Of a stretch of DNA of 64,000 nucleotides, positions 33,540 to 42,897 are shown in pieces. Source of the DNA: JADGRF01 sp035274465 (GTDB lineage Bacteria; Myxococcota_A; Polyangia; Polyangiales; JAFGIB01); assembly GCA_035274465.1 (NCBI GenBank), contig DATEOF010000195.1:1-64000 (forward strand). Reading direction: 5' to 3'. Numbering within the stretch: position 1 is the stretch's first letter; every line of letters starts with the position of its first letter. The notes under the pieces are model-generated. The model searched no databases, had not been told where the DNA came from, and was given only the letters and a program-made list of their open reading frames with translations. The translations under genes were made by a program, and so were the position numbers.

Positions 33540-34357
33540 CGAGCGCCGCTGATCAGTCGCCGAAAGAGTTTGTCATGTTCCTGGACCCAGTAGTCGACCG
33601 AAAACTGCTCGACAGTACCGCGCAAACGGTTGCGTTCGGCCAGCTTTTGCTCGAGCAGCTGCATGAGCTCGCGCTGATCCGCGAAGATGTGCACGCCGGG
33701 CGCGTCGCGAAACTCGGATACCATCCCGACATCCGTGGAAAGGATGGGCTTGCCGCTAGCCAGCCCCTCCTGAAAACACAGCGGCCCGCCCTCGATGCTG
33801 GAAGTGATCAGCACGTAGTCGATGTCCTGGTAGAACGCGGGGATCTCGTGATCGGCGAGCTTGCCGTCGGTACAGCGGAGCTCCACGTAGGGCAACCTGG
33901 ACACGGCCTTGAGCAGCTCGTCGCCCTTGCGCCCGGTGCCGTAGCGCCGGCCGATGAAGCCGAGGCGCAGCTTGGGTGTGAAGCGGTCGAGCTCGATGCC
34001 GTGGTAGATCAGGTGCGAGTTGGGGTTGCAGTGCTCGCGCAGGTAGTTCGCGTAGCGCGCGCTCGGTGCGACGCAGAAGTCCAGCTCGCGCGCGACCTCG
34101 TCGAAGTCGGGGCCTTCGCGGTGCGGAAACAGCGCGCCCGTGAGCCTCGAGCGCGGCCTGCGCCAGAGCACGGCGCGCCGCAACGGTCGCCGCGGGCGGC
34201 GGCACAGCTGATAGTTCACGTAGTACGTCAGATCGAATTCGCGCACTGCCGAGGGCCGCCAGGCGGCGCCGTGGACGTACGGCAAGTGCTCGACGAGGTA
34301 GCGCGCCAGCCGCCTGAGGATCCATGCGTTGCCCGAGTGCACCACCTGAACGCGCAT
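33536..34357 (-). CDS. GT4-type glycosyltransferase, short
   Basis: 273 residues, shorter than typical GT4 (350-420). The N-terminal domain is reduced: MRVQVVHSGNAWILRRLARY then FDLTYYVNYQLC. The C-terminal half is well formed: LRLGFIGRRYGTGRKGDELL, YVLITSSIEGGPLCFQEGLASGKPILSTDVGMVSEF, with the Glu pair for the nucleotide-sugar. Glycan chain synthesis is likely. Translationally coupled (ATGA) to the longer GT4. Upstream on the same strand is the MITE and then the flippase. Confidence 0.9.
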   Translation of the reverse strand: MRVQVVHSGNAWILRRLARYLVEHLPYVHGAAWRPSAVREFDLTYYVNYQLCRRPRRPLRRAVLWRRPRSRLTGALFPHREGPDFDEVARELDFCVAPSARYANYLREHCNPNSHLIYHGIELDRFTPKLRLGFIGRRYGTGRKGDELLKAVSRLPYVELRCTDGKLADHEIPAFYQDIDYVLITSSIEGGPLCFQEGLASGKPILSTDVGMVSEFRDAPGVHIFADQRELMQLLEQKLAERNRLRGTVEQFSVDYWVQEHDKLFRRLISGAR

Positions 34358-34397
34358 CGCGCACGTCTATGCGCCGTCGCGCGCGCCGCTGTCAAGC

Positions 34398-34561
34398 TAG
34401 TGCTGTGACCGAGGGGTTTTGACCCATTCTCGCTCTTTCCGAACGCGCATGGCTGCGTTGCTCCTCCTCAAAATAGTCGCCGCTATTCCTCGTCGTCGCG
34501 CCTTGCCCTGCACGCTCGGCCCTTCGCGATAACAGGTCAAAACCCCTCGGTCACAGCACTA
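34398..34561. mobile_element. MITE-like element, copy 2 (164 bp)
   Basis: Perfect 27 bp terminal inverted repeats beginning TAGTGCTGTGACCGAGGGG, bounded by TA. Internal sequence matches copy 1 with about ten substitutions and one extra base. Both ends of this copy have T where both ends of copy 1 have C (position 4 of the repeat), so the ends vary together. No coding capacity. It lies in the polysaccharide cluster between the short GT4 and the flippase, and its TAG forms the flippase stop. Confidence 0.9.
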
Positions 34562-36034
34562 GGTCCCGCGCCCGCGGCGCAGCGCTTTCCATGCCTGCTC
34601 GAGCTCCTGGCGGAAGCCGCCGCCACCCAGGCGATCGAGCGCGACCACTGCACCCAGCATGACGGCGGTCGCGGTCGCGCCCGCGGCCAGCAGCGCGGCC
34701 AGAGGCCAGCGCGCGAGGCCCAGCTTTATGAGCCAGCCCGCGACCGTTGCGAGCACCGAGGCCGCGCCGATCTGTGCAGCTGGCAGCAGCAGGCGCGAGA
34801 GCGGCACCGCGCACAGCTGAAAGCACAACACGGCCGCGTACAGGCTTAGCAGCTGGTACAGGCTCACTGCCCACGCCACGCCCAGTACCCCGTACTGCAG
34901 GTACAGCGGGTAGATCGCGGCCCCCAGCAGCGCCAGCTGTCCCAGCTGGAGCTTGGTGCGCAGATCGGGTCGGCCGATGGCCAGAAACAGCGCGCCAGCA
35001 CTGGCGCCGAACGCGCGCATCACGCCGAAGATCGACAGGGCATAGGTCAGCGGGACGATCGGCAGCCAGCGTTCGCCGAGCAGCGCGCGCGCGAATGGCT
35101 CCGCGAGCAGCACGATCAGCGCCGCGCTGGGCAACGTGAGCAGGAGCGTGATGCGCATGCTGCGCAGCCACAGCTCGCCCAGGCGCGCGGCGTCGTCGCG
35201 CACCGCGGCGAAGGCCGGAAACATCACGCTCGACAGCACCTGGGTGATGAACAGCGCCGGCAGGTTCGCGAGCTGGTACGCCCAGGCGTAGAAGGCCAGG
35301 GCCTCGGCGCCGGCCAGCTTGCCCAGGAACAGGTTGTCGCCCTGGACCAGCGCGAAGAGCAGGACGCTCGAGGCTCCGACCCAGCGCCCGTAGCCGATCA
35401 GCTCGCGCGCTCGCGCGCCCGACAGCCGCAGCCGTGGGCGGCGGCCGACCAGGACGTGCGAGCTGATCACGCGCGCCAGCGCGCCGGCGAGCTGACCGAT
35501 CACGATCGCCCAGACGTCATGCAGCCAGAGCGCCGCGGCGATGGTCGCGGCGAGGCCCACGATCTGGCCGCTGGCGTGGAAGAAGAAGTAGCGACGGAAG
35601 TCCAGATCGCGCAGGAAGACTGCCAGGCCGTTGTTGATGAAGCCCTCGAGGAACAGGCCCAGGGCCAGCACGCGCAGCAGCTCCGCCACGCGCGGCTCGC
35701 CGAAGAACCCCGCGAAGTACAGCGCGCCGCCGGCCACGACGGACGCCACCAGCAGCGCGCGCACCAGCACGATCGTGAAGCCCACGTCGAGCGTCTCTTC
35801 GTCGAGCTCGGCCCGCTGGACCAGCGCTTGCTCGAAGCCGGTCTCGGTCAGGGCGCGCGTGATGTTCAGCACCAGCGTGGCCATCGCGAACAGGCCTACC
35901 TCTGCCGGCGGTAGCAGCCGCGCGACCACCACGAGTTGCGTGAGTGCGCACACCTGCTGCACGGCCTGACGCGCCGCCGTCCATGCGCTGCCGCGCACGA
36001 TACGCGCGCCCAGTTGCTTGCGTGCCGCCGTCAC
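34559..36034 (-). CDS. Wzx-type oligosaccharide flippase
   Basis: 491 residues from GTG 36034 (a TTG 12 codons earlier is possible). About 12-14 membrane helices of the MOP/polysaccharide-exporter fold: GSAWTAARQAVQQVCALTQLVVVARLL, the family opening with LPPAEVGLFAMATLV, then GRWVGASSVLLFALVQGDNLFLGKL and AFYAWAYQLANLPALFITQVLSSVMFPAF. Moves lipid-linked glycans across the inner membrane. The nearby GT4 and GT87 enzymes would build the unit. Its stop codon falls in the MITE end, but the pre-insertion site would also have given TAG, so the protein is unchanged. Confidence 0.9.
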   Translation of the reverse strand: MTAARKQLGARIVRGSAWTAARQAVQQVCALTQLVVVARLLPPAEVGLFAMATLVLNITRALTETGFEQALVQRAELDEETLDVGFTIVLVRALLVASVVAGGALYFAGFFGEPRVAELLRVLALGLFLEGFINNGLAVFLRDLDFRRYFFFHASGQIVGLAATIAAALWLHDVWAIVIGQLAGALARVISSHVLVGRRPRLRLSGARARELIGYGRWVGASSVLLFALVQGDNLFLGKLAGAEALAFYAWAYQLANLPALFITQVLSSVMFPAFAAVRDDAARLGELWLRSMRITLLLTLPSAALIVLLAEPFARALLGERWLPIVPLTYALSIFGVMRAFGASAGALFLAIGRPDLRTKLQLGQLALLGAAIYPLYLQYGVLGVAWAVSLYQLLSLYAAVLCFQLCAVPLSRLLLPAAQIGAASVLATVAGWLIKLGLARWPLAALLAAGATATAVMLGAVVALDRLGGGGFRQELEQAWKALRRGRGT

Positions 36035-36093
36035 GGCGCCATCCTGCCCGACCGAACATGGCGCGCGCAAATCGAACCTGAGAGACTTCGGGG

Positions 36094-39000
36094 ATGCTTA
36101 TCGCGTTTCGGGGCTGGCATCGGGGACTGGCGGTGGGCGTCTTGCTGCTGACGGCGGCGCGGGCAGTCGCGCAGGAGAGTGTGCCTGCGCCGCTCGCGCC
36201 CTGGGTGCCCTGGGTGCGCGCGCAAGACGAGGACGCGGCCTGCCCGGTGCGCGACGGCCAGGCGCTGTGCTTCTGGCCCGGGCCGCTGTCGCTCGCGTTG
36301 CGCGGGCAGGAAGGCAGCTTCCGCTTCGACGTGCGGCTCGATCGGCGCCTCCTGGTGCGGCTGCCCGGCGGGAGCGGGACCTGGCCGCAGGCGGTGCGCG
36401 TGGCAGGCAAGCCGGCGGCGGTGGTGTCCAAGGATGGCGTGCCGGCGCTGGATCTGCTCGCGGGCGATCACACGGTCGACGGGCGCTTCGCCTGGTCGCG
36501 GTCGCCCGAGCAATTGCCGGTGCCCCCCGAGTTCGGGCAGCTCTCGGTGTCGCTGGACAACAAGCCGGTCCCGCACCCGCGGCGCGACGAGTCCGGCAGC
36601 TTGTGGTTGCGCAGTGCAGCTGGTGGCGGCGAGCCGGAGCAGCTCGAGCTGACCGTGCAGCGCAAGCTGGAAGACGCGGTACCGCTGCGTATCGAGACCC
36701 GCATCCGTATCCGGGCGGCGGGCGAGCCGCGCGAGATCAGCCTGGGCAATGTCATGGTCGCAGGCAGCGTGCCGCTGGCGATTCAGGCCCAGCTGCCCGT
36801 GCGGCTGGATCCGAACGGCGAGCTGCGACTGCAGGTGCGGGCCGGGACCTACGACGTCGTGGTGCGCGCGCGCACGCGCGGCCCCCGAAGTGAACTGGCG
36901 AGTACGCCGCGGCCGGCGCCCTGGCCCGAGCAGGAAGCCTGGGTGTTCCAGCCCGATACCGCGCTGCGCCAGGTGCGCGTGGCAGGAGCACCGGCGGTGG
37001 ACCCGGCGCGGCTCGAGCTGGACGCCGATCTGCGCGGCCTGCCCACCTTCCTGCTCGGCCCGTCCGACAAGCTCACGCTCGAAGAGCTGCGGCGCGGTGA
37101 GCCCGAGCCGCCACCCAACCAGCTGTCGCTCGAGCGTACGCTCTGGCTCGATCAGGACGGTCACGGCTACACCGTACACGACCGGCTGAGCGGCGAGCTC
37201 CACTCGGGCTTTCGGCTGGAGCTGCGCGAAGGGCAGCTGGGACGCGCGGCGCAGGGTGATCAGGATCAGCTGATCACGCAGCGCACCGCGTCGGGTCCGC
37301 TGGGCGTGGAGCTGCGCGCGGTGAACGTGGCGCTGGCGGCCGACTCGCGCCTCGAGAAGCACACGACCTCGCTGCCCGCGGTGGGCTGGTCGGAGGACGT
37401 GCGGCAGCTCGGCGTCACGCTGCACTTGCCGCCGGGCTACGCGCTGTGGGCGGTGCGCGGTGTGGACGAGGTGGATCGCAGCTGGCTCGGCGACTGGGAT
37501 CTGCTCGGCTTCTTCTTCGTGCTGGTGGTGGCGTTCGGCACCGCGGGCGTCGCTGGGCGCTGGGCAGGCGTGCTGGCGTTCGTCGCGCTCGGCCTGACCT
37601 ACCAGGAGTCCGATGCGCCGAGCACGGTCTGGTTATGGTTGCTCGCGGCGGCGGCTTTGTTGCGCGTGCTGCCGCGCGGCCGCCTGTGGCAAGTCACGCG
37701 CGCGGTGTTCGTGATCGCGCTGATCTCGCTGGCGGTCACCGGGCTGCCGTTCGCGGCGCGCAGCGTGCGCGAGGCGATCTACCCGCAGCTGGCAGCGGCG
37801 CGCGGCGGGCTCGAGTTCGCGCCCTCGATGAGCTTCGGCATCGGCATGCGCGGCGCGCCGCCCGAGCTGGAGCCGCAGGCGGCCAGCGCTCCGCTGCAGG
37901 TGCAGTCGCCGCCCGGCGAAGCAGGTGGTGCGGTTCCGGTGGAGGAGAAGGCGGAGGAGGCGGCGGACGAGTCGCTGGCCGGTGCATCGAGCAAGTCCGC
38001 GAAGATGGACGACGCAAGGCCCCGGCGTCGCCTGGACAGCTACGCTGCGGACAGGAAGAAGCCGCGTGCCGAGCAGGATCCCGACGCGGTGGTGCAGACG
38101 GGTCCGGGTCTGCCGGACTGGCAATTCCAGAGCTGGCAGCTGCGCTGGTCGGGCCCGGTCGCGCACGATCACCACTTCGAGCTGATCATGCTCCCGCCGT
38201 GGTTGAACAGCGGCCTTCACGTGCTGAGCGTCGTTTTGTGCGGGCTGTTGGCCTGGCTGATCGTCGCGGCCGCGGGTGCGTTTCGGGAGCAGGCGCCGGT
38301 CCCGCCGCCAGTAGCTGCAGCCCTCGCCGCGCTGCTGCTGCTCGGCGCGGCGGGTGGGGCGCGCGCGCAGTTCCCCGACGCGCAGCTGCTCGAGCAACTC
38401 AAAGCGCGGGTCAGCCGGCCGCCCGACTGCCGGCCCAACTGCGTGAGCGTGTCCGAGCTCGAGCTTTCGGTCGATCCGAAGGGCCTGTCGCTCCGCGCCG
38501 AGGTGCACGCCCAGGATCGCACGAGCGTCCGCGTGCCCGGGCCGCTCGCGTTGTGGGCGCCCGAGCGCGTGCGACTGAACGGCGCCGAAGCACACCTGAT
38601 CGCGCACCCGGACGGCTTCCTGCACGTGCGCGTCACGCCCGGGGTGCAGCAGCTCGAGGTCTCGGGGCCGCTGCCGCCCGAGGACACGTTGACGCTGCGC
38701 CTCGGCGATCCGCCGGCGCACGTGCGCGTGCGCGCCGACGGCTACGAGGTCAGCGGCGTGCGCGAGGACGGCACCAGCGAAGAAGCCATCGAGCTGCGGC
38801 GCTTGCTGCGCGAGGCCGAGGCCGCCGCGGTGAGCCTGCCGCCCTGGTTCAGCGTCACGCGCAGCTTCGAGTTCGCAAACGAGTTTCGCGTGCACACGAG
38901 CGTGGAGCGCGAGACGCCGCTCGGCACGCCTGCGCTCTTGCACCTGCCATTGCTACCGAGTGAATCGGTGCACGACGCGCGCGTGCAGGTGAAAGACCGC

Positions 39001-40224
39001 CAGGCGCTGGTCTCGCTCGGGCCGGACGATCAGGGCTTCAGCTTCGACTCGACGCTGGCGCAGAGCGCGCAACTCGAGCTGCAGGCCAATGCGCGCGACG
39101 CCTACTCGGAGCGCTGGGAGCTGAGCTGCGGCAGCATGTGGCAGTGCGACGCGACGGGGCTGACGCCGGTGCGGCACGAGGCCGAGCAACGCTGGCAGCC
39201 GCTGTTTCGGCCCTGGCCCGGCGAGCGCCTGAAGATCGCGCTGAAGAAGCCGCCAGCGGCAGCCGGACAGTCGAGCACGCTCGACGGCGTGAAGCTCGTG
39301 GTCAAGCCGGGCGTGCGCGCCACCGACGGCGAGCTCTCGCTGGCGCTGCGGACGAGCCGCGGCGGTGATCACAAGCTGTGGTTGCCCGAGCAGGCGCGGC
39401 TGCGCAGCCTGAGCGTGGGGGGCGAGCGGCGCTCGACGCAGCGCGATGGCTCCGCGTACGGCTTCAGCGTGTTGCCCGGGGGCTCGCAGGTGGTCGTGCA
39501 GTTCGAGCTGCCGAGCGGGATCGAAGGGGTGTACACGGTGCCGCAGGTGAAGCTCGACGCGCGCGCGCGCAATGCGCGGGTGGTCGTCGAGCAGCCGGCG
39601 GATCGCTGGCTACTCTGGGTGCGCGGTCCGGCCTGGGGTCCGGCGATCCTGTTCTGGGGCTATCTGCTCCTCGCGCTCGGCGTGGCCGCGCTGCTGGGTC
39701 GGTTGCGTGGCACGCCGCTCGGCACGCTGCAGTGGCTCTTGCTCGCGGCCGGGCTCACGCAAGTCGACGCGGTCGAGGCGCTGTGCGTGGTGGGCTTCTT
39801 CTTCATCGTCGGCTGGCGCGGGCGCACGCTCGAGTTGTCGCCGTGGCGCCACAACCTGCTGCAGATCGCGCTCTGCATCTGGCTCCTGGCGTTCGCCTCG
39901 ACGCTGTTCGATGCCGTGCGCTCCGGCTTGCTCGTGCAGCCCGACATGCAGGTGATGGGCGCGGGCAGCTACGCGAACATGCTGCAGTGGTACGTCGACG
40001 ACAGTCAGCCCGCGCTGCCGACGCCGACCCTGATCTCGCTGCCGATCTGGGTGTACCGCGTGTTGATGCTCGCCTGGTCGCTGTGGCTTGCGCGGCAGCT
40101 GCTGCGCTGGGCGCCCTGGGCGTTTCGCGCGTTCGCCGCGGGTGGCCTGTGGAAGAAGCGGATCAAGGCGAAGCCGCCGGTGGCTGCACCGCCTCCGCCG
40201 GCCGAGGCGACTCCTGCGCCGTGA
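36094..40224 (+). CDS. giant two-lobed membrane protein of unknown function
   Basis: 1376 residues. A signal-like helix (9-26, ending AVAQ) leads into a large periplasmic beta-rich part (27-465). Four helices follow (about 469-565; GFFFVLVVAFGTAGVAG; TVWLWLLAAAALLRVLP), then a Pro/Glu/Lys linker (615-690), two helices (707-760; the second ends GGARAQF like an internal signal peptide), a second periplasmic part (760-1170) and five or six C-terminal helices (1177-1350). Both lobes end with a conserved phrase before the helices: YALWAVRGVD and RWLLWVRGPAWG. The pattern matches a widespread family of large uncharacterised integral-membrane proteins. Its 3' end overlaps the convergent gene by 62 bp. 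Confidence 0.82.
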   Translation: MLIAFRGWHRGLAVGVLLLTAARAVAQESVPAPLAPWVPWVRAQDEDAACPVRDGQALCFWPGPLSLALRGQEGSFRFDVRLDRRLLVRLPGGSGTWPQAVRVAGKPAAVVSKDGVPALDLLAGDHTVDGRFAWSRSPEQLPVPPEFGQLSVSLDNKPVPHPRRDESGSLWLRSAAGGGEPEQLELTVQRKLEDAVPLRIETRIRIRAAGEPREISLGNVMVAGSVPLAIQAQLPVRLDPNGELRLQVRAGTYDVVVRARTRGPRSELASTPRPAPWPEQEAWVFQPDTALRQVRVAGAPAVDPARLELDADLRGLPTFLLGPSDKLTLEELRRGEPEPPPNQLSLERTLWLDQDGHGYTVHDRLSGELHSGFRLELREGQLGRAAQGDQDQLITQRTASGPLGVELRAVNVALAADSRLEKHTTSLPAVGWSEDVRQLGVTLHLPPGYALWAVRGVDEVDRSWLGDWDLLGFFFVLVVAFGTAGVAGRWAGVLAFVALGLTYQESDAPSTVWLWLLAAAALLRVLPRGRLWQVTRAVFVIALISLAVTGLPFAARSVREAIYPQLAAARGGLEFAPSMSFGIGMRGAPPELEPQAASAPLQVQSPPGEAGGAVPVEEKAEEAADESLAGASSKSAKMDDARPRRRLDSYAADRKKPRAEQDPDAVVQTGPGLPDWQFQSWQLRWSGPVAHDHHFELIMLPPWLNSGLHVLSVVLCGLLAWLIVAAAGAFREQAPVPPPVAAALAALLLLGAAGGARAQFPDAQLLEQLKARVSRPPDCRPNCVSVSELELSVDPKGLSLRAEVHAQDRTSVRVPGPLALWAPERVRLNGAEAHLIAHPDGFLHVRVTPGVQQLEVSGPLPPEDTLTLRLGDPPAHVRVRADGYEVSGVREDGTSEEAIELRRLLREAEAAAVSLPPWFSVTRSFEFANEFRVHTSVERETPLGTPALLHLPLLPSESVHDARVQVKDRQALVSLGPDDQGFSFDSTLAQSAQLELQANARDAYSERWELSCGSMWQCDATGLTPVRHEAEQRWQPLFRPWPGERLKIALKKPPAAAGQSSTLDGVKLVVKPGVRATDGELSLALRTSRGGDHKLWLPEQARLRSLSVGGERRSTQRDGSAYGFSVLPGGSQVVVQFELPSGIEGVYTVPQVKLDARARNARVVVEQPADRWLLWVRGPAWGPAILFWGYLLLALGVAALLGRLRGTPLGTLQWLLLAAGLTQVDAVEALCVVGFFFIVGWRGRTLELSPWRHNLLQIALCIWLLAFASTLFDAVRSGLLVQPDMQVMGAGSYANMLQWYVDDSQPALPTPTLISLPIWVYRVLMLAWSLWLARQLLRWAPWAFRAFAAGGLWKKRIKAKPPVAAPPPPAEATPAP

Positions 40225-41701
40225 CCTGCGCCAGGCTGGCCAGCGCGGCGCGCACGCTCGCATCGTTCGGATGGCGCTCGAGCGCGCGTTCGAGCCAGCT
40301 CTTGGCTTCGTCGAAGCGGCCGAGCCTGCCCAGGAGCATGCCCTTGTTCTTGGCGAACAACTCGTCGCCGAATTGCTTCACGCACAGCTCGGTGGCCGAC
40401 AAGCCCTGCGCAGGACCGTCGCGCTTGACCACGCCGTTGGCCCACTGACGACACAGCCGCGGGTTGTACGGGTAGCGACGCAGCGCGTGCACCCAGAGCG
40501 CGCGATCGTCGCGGAAGCGGGCCTGCGAGCGTGCGAAGGCGGGCAGGCAAGCGAACAGCACGAGCGCAGGCAATGCCACGCGAAACAGCGGCAGGAGCCG
40601 CGGCACCCGTGCGACCAGGCCGTCGGCCAGCGCGCCCGTGTACAGCGCGCAGCCGATCAGCGGCAGGTACACGTAGCTGTCGGCGACGTAGCGCACCAGC
40701 GGGATCAGGTTCGAATTGGGCAGGTAGGTCAGCACCGCCCAGAGCAGGCCGAAGCCCGCCGCTCTGCGCTGCGGAGCGGCGAGCCAGCGAAGACCCAGCG
40801 CTGCGCCCGCCGCTGCTGCGAGCGGCAGGAGATCCACGGTCGCGGTGAAGGGGGGCGGCCAGGGCAGCGGCAGGTACTTGGCCGTCGGCTCCTCGAGCCC
40901 GAGGATCAGCCGCAGGTGCATGCCGAGCGCGTACCAGGCCCCGCGCGCGTAACCTGCTCCGGCGTGCTCGGTCTCGCCGATCGCGCCTGCCGCGCGCTGG
41001 CCGATCACGCCCAGCACGATCACCGGCACGAGCACGAGCAGGTACGGTGCGAGCGTGCGCGCCGCGTGTAGCGCGCGAGCCCGCAGCTCCTGGCTGCGGG
41101 AGCGATCCTCGAGCAGCCCGAGCAAGAGGACCAGCGGCGCGATCGTGGGCTTGGACAGCAGGCCGAGCGCGTAGCAGAGCAGGGCGGCCGCGCGGCGAGG
41201 TTGATTTGATGGAGGGTGTGCCAGCCAGAGCATGAGCAGACCGAAGCTCGTAGCCAGTACGTCCTTGCGCCCGGTCACCCAGCTCACGGGCTCGGCCACC
41301 ACGGGGTGCAGGCCGAACAACAACACCGCGCAGGTGGCGCCGATCCAGTGCAAGCCGAGCCGCCGCGCCAGGCCGAGCAAGAGAACGCAGTTGAGCGCGT
41401 GCAACACCACGTTGATCAGGTGGAAGTGCCAGGGCGCGGGGCCCAGCAGCTGCAGCTCGAGGCCGTAGCTGGCCACGCTGATCGGGATCGGATAGCCGAG
41501 CGCCGGCGTGGTCAGGTGATCGCGCAACGGCACCGCCGCCGGCGTGAGCACGCTCGGGTTCTTGGTGACGTGTATGGGATCATCCCAGTCGAGGAAGCCG
41601 AAGCCCACGCTCGGCAGATGGATCAACGCGATCAGGCCGAGCGCAGCTCCGCTCGACCAGGCATGTGTCCGACGGCCAGCTGGCGTCGCTCCGCTCGACA
41701 T
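40163..41701 (-). CDS. TMTC-like membrane protein with C-terminal TPR
   Basis: 512 residues. N-terminal loop FGFLDWDDPIHVTKNPSVL and several helices (LINVVLHALNCVLLLGLARRL; HWIGATCAVLLFGLHPVVAEPVSWVTGRKDVLA) match the PMT/TMTC-like family whose members carry DD and ExPVSW motifs and are linked to glycosylation. A C-terminal segment (about 425-490) has one or two TPRs (LLGRLGRFDEAKSWLERALERHP). O-mannosyl-type transferase or tetratricopeptide membrane protein is the best reading. Convergent with the giant protein. Confidence 0.85.
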   Translation of the reverse strand: MSSGATPAGRRTHAWSSGAALGLIALIHLPSVGFGFLDWDDPIHVTKNPSVLTPAAVPLRDHLTTPALGYPIPISVASYGLELQLLGPAPWHFHLINVVLHALNCVLLLGLARRLGLHWIGATCAVLLFGLHPVVAEPVSWVTGRKDVLATSFGLLMLWLAHPPSNQPRRAAALLCYALGLLSKPTIAPLVLLLGLLEDRSRSQELRARALHAARTLAPYLLVLVPVIVLGVIGQRAAGAIGETEHAGAGYARGAWYALGMHLRLILGLEEPTAKYLPLPWPPPFTATVDLLPLAAAAGAALGLRWLAAPQRRAAGFGLLWAVLTYLPNSNLIPLVRYVADSYVYLPLIGCALYTGALADGLVARVPRLLPLFRVALPALVLFACLPAFARSQARFRDDRALWVHALRRYPYNPRLCRQWANGVVKRDGPAQGLSATELCVKQFGDELFAKNKGMLLGRLGRFDEAKSWLERALERHPNDASVRAALASLAQVTAQESPRPAEAVQPPAASP

Positions 41702-41729
41702 GCTGCGTCAGCGCGCGATGATAGCTCGT

Positions 41730-42818
41730 TCACTCGTCCGGGTCTGCAGCTGTCGGCGGCGCGTGCGGGCGGTCGGCTCGTGTGGGCAAAGGCTTGGCTC
41801 GGGGCTTGTGTGGGAGCGGGTGCTGATCGAGCAACGCCTCCACACGGTCGAGCAGCTCCTCCAGACCTTCGCGCGTGGCCGCGCAGAAGGCGTGCGTCTC
41901 AACGCCCTGCGCCGAGATCGCGGCCTGGAAGTCCGGCAGCGCCTCGCGCACCTCGGGCAGGTCCAGCTTGGAGACGGCGATCAGCGTCGGGCGCGCGGCC
42001 AGCTCGGGATCGAAGCGCTCGAGCTCGCGCTGCAGCGCGGCCAGGTCGTACGTCATTGAACGGCCGGGTGTGGGATCGACGCTGACCAGGATCAGCAGCA
42101 CGCGCGTGCGCTCGATGTGCTTCAGGAAGCGGTGTCCGAGCCCGGCGCCATCGGCCGCGCCTTCGATCAAGCCCGGGATGTCGGCGACCACGAACGAGCG
42201 CTGCTCACCGCGCGAAACTACGCCGAGATTCGGCACCAGCGTCGTGAACGGGTAGTCCGCGACCTTGGGACGGGCGCGCGAGATGGCTGAAATCAGGGTG
42301 CTCTTGCCGACGTTCGGAAACCCGACGATGCCCACGTCCGCCAGCAGCTTGAGCTCCATGCGCAGCTTGCGCTGTGCGCCGGGCTCCCCCGGTTCGGCGC
42401 GCATGGGGGCGCGATCGGTGGGGGTCGCGAAGTGCATGTTGCCGCGTCCGCCGCGGCCACCGGCGGCCGCCGTGAAGCGCTGCTCGGGCTCGTCCAGGTC
42501 GGCGAGCAGCTCGCCCGACTCGGCGTCGAAGACCTGCGCCCCGACGGGTACGCGCACGATCAAGGCTTCCCCGCCCTTGCCGTACTGGTCTTTGCCGCGC
42601 CCGTGCTCACCGTCCTGGGCTCGAAAGACGCGCTTGTACTTGAGGTCGAACAGCGTCGTCAGGCGCGTGTCCGCCTCGAAGACTACATCGCCGCCATCGC
42701 CACCATCGCCGCCCGCGGGGCCCCCTAGCGGCTTGTATTTCTCGCGGCGCATGGCGACCGAGCCGTCGCCACCGCGACCGCCCTGGACCTCCAGCGTGAT
42801 TTCATCGACGAAGCGCAC
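41730..42818 (-). CDS. obg: Obg family GTPase
   Basis: 362 residues from GTG 42818 (MRFVDEITLEVQGGRGG, the family start). A longer ATG at 42899 adds 27 unconserved residues and would share its ATG/CAT with the divergent gene. The Gly-rich OBG domain is 1-155 and the G domain 160-330: G1 GFPNVGKST, G3 DIPGLIEGA, and G4 in the form SKLD instead of NKxD. The C-terminus is a short Pro/Arg/Asp tail; the OCT domain of Bacillus Obg is absent. Acts in 50S assembly and stress control. It is divergent from the receiver/DUF4388 gene. Confidence 0.95.
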   Translation of the reverse strand: MRFVDEITLEVQGGRGGDGSVAMRREKYKPLGGPAGGDGGDGGDVVFEADTRLTTLFDLKYKRVFRAQDGEHGRGKDQYGKGGEALIVRVPVGAQVFDAESGELLADLDEPEQRFTAAAGGRGGRGNMHFATPTDRAPMRAEPGEPGAQRKLRMELKLLADVGIVGFPNVGKSTLISAISRARPKVADYPFTTLVPNLGVVSRGEQRSFVVADIPGLIEGAADGAGLGHRFLKHIERTRVLLILVSVDPTPGRSMTYDLAALQRELERFDPELAARPTLIAVSKLDLPEVREALPDFQAAISAQGVETHAFCAATREGLEELLDRVEALLDQHPLPHKPRAKPLPTRADRPHAPPTAADPDE

Positions 42819-42897
42819 GGCGGCTGACTTACTTGGCCCAGGGCCCTCGCGCAAGCAGAGCCACACGTCCCGGCCGCTCGGTGTACAATCCTCCACC

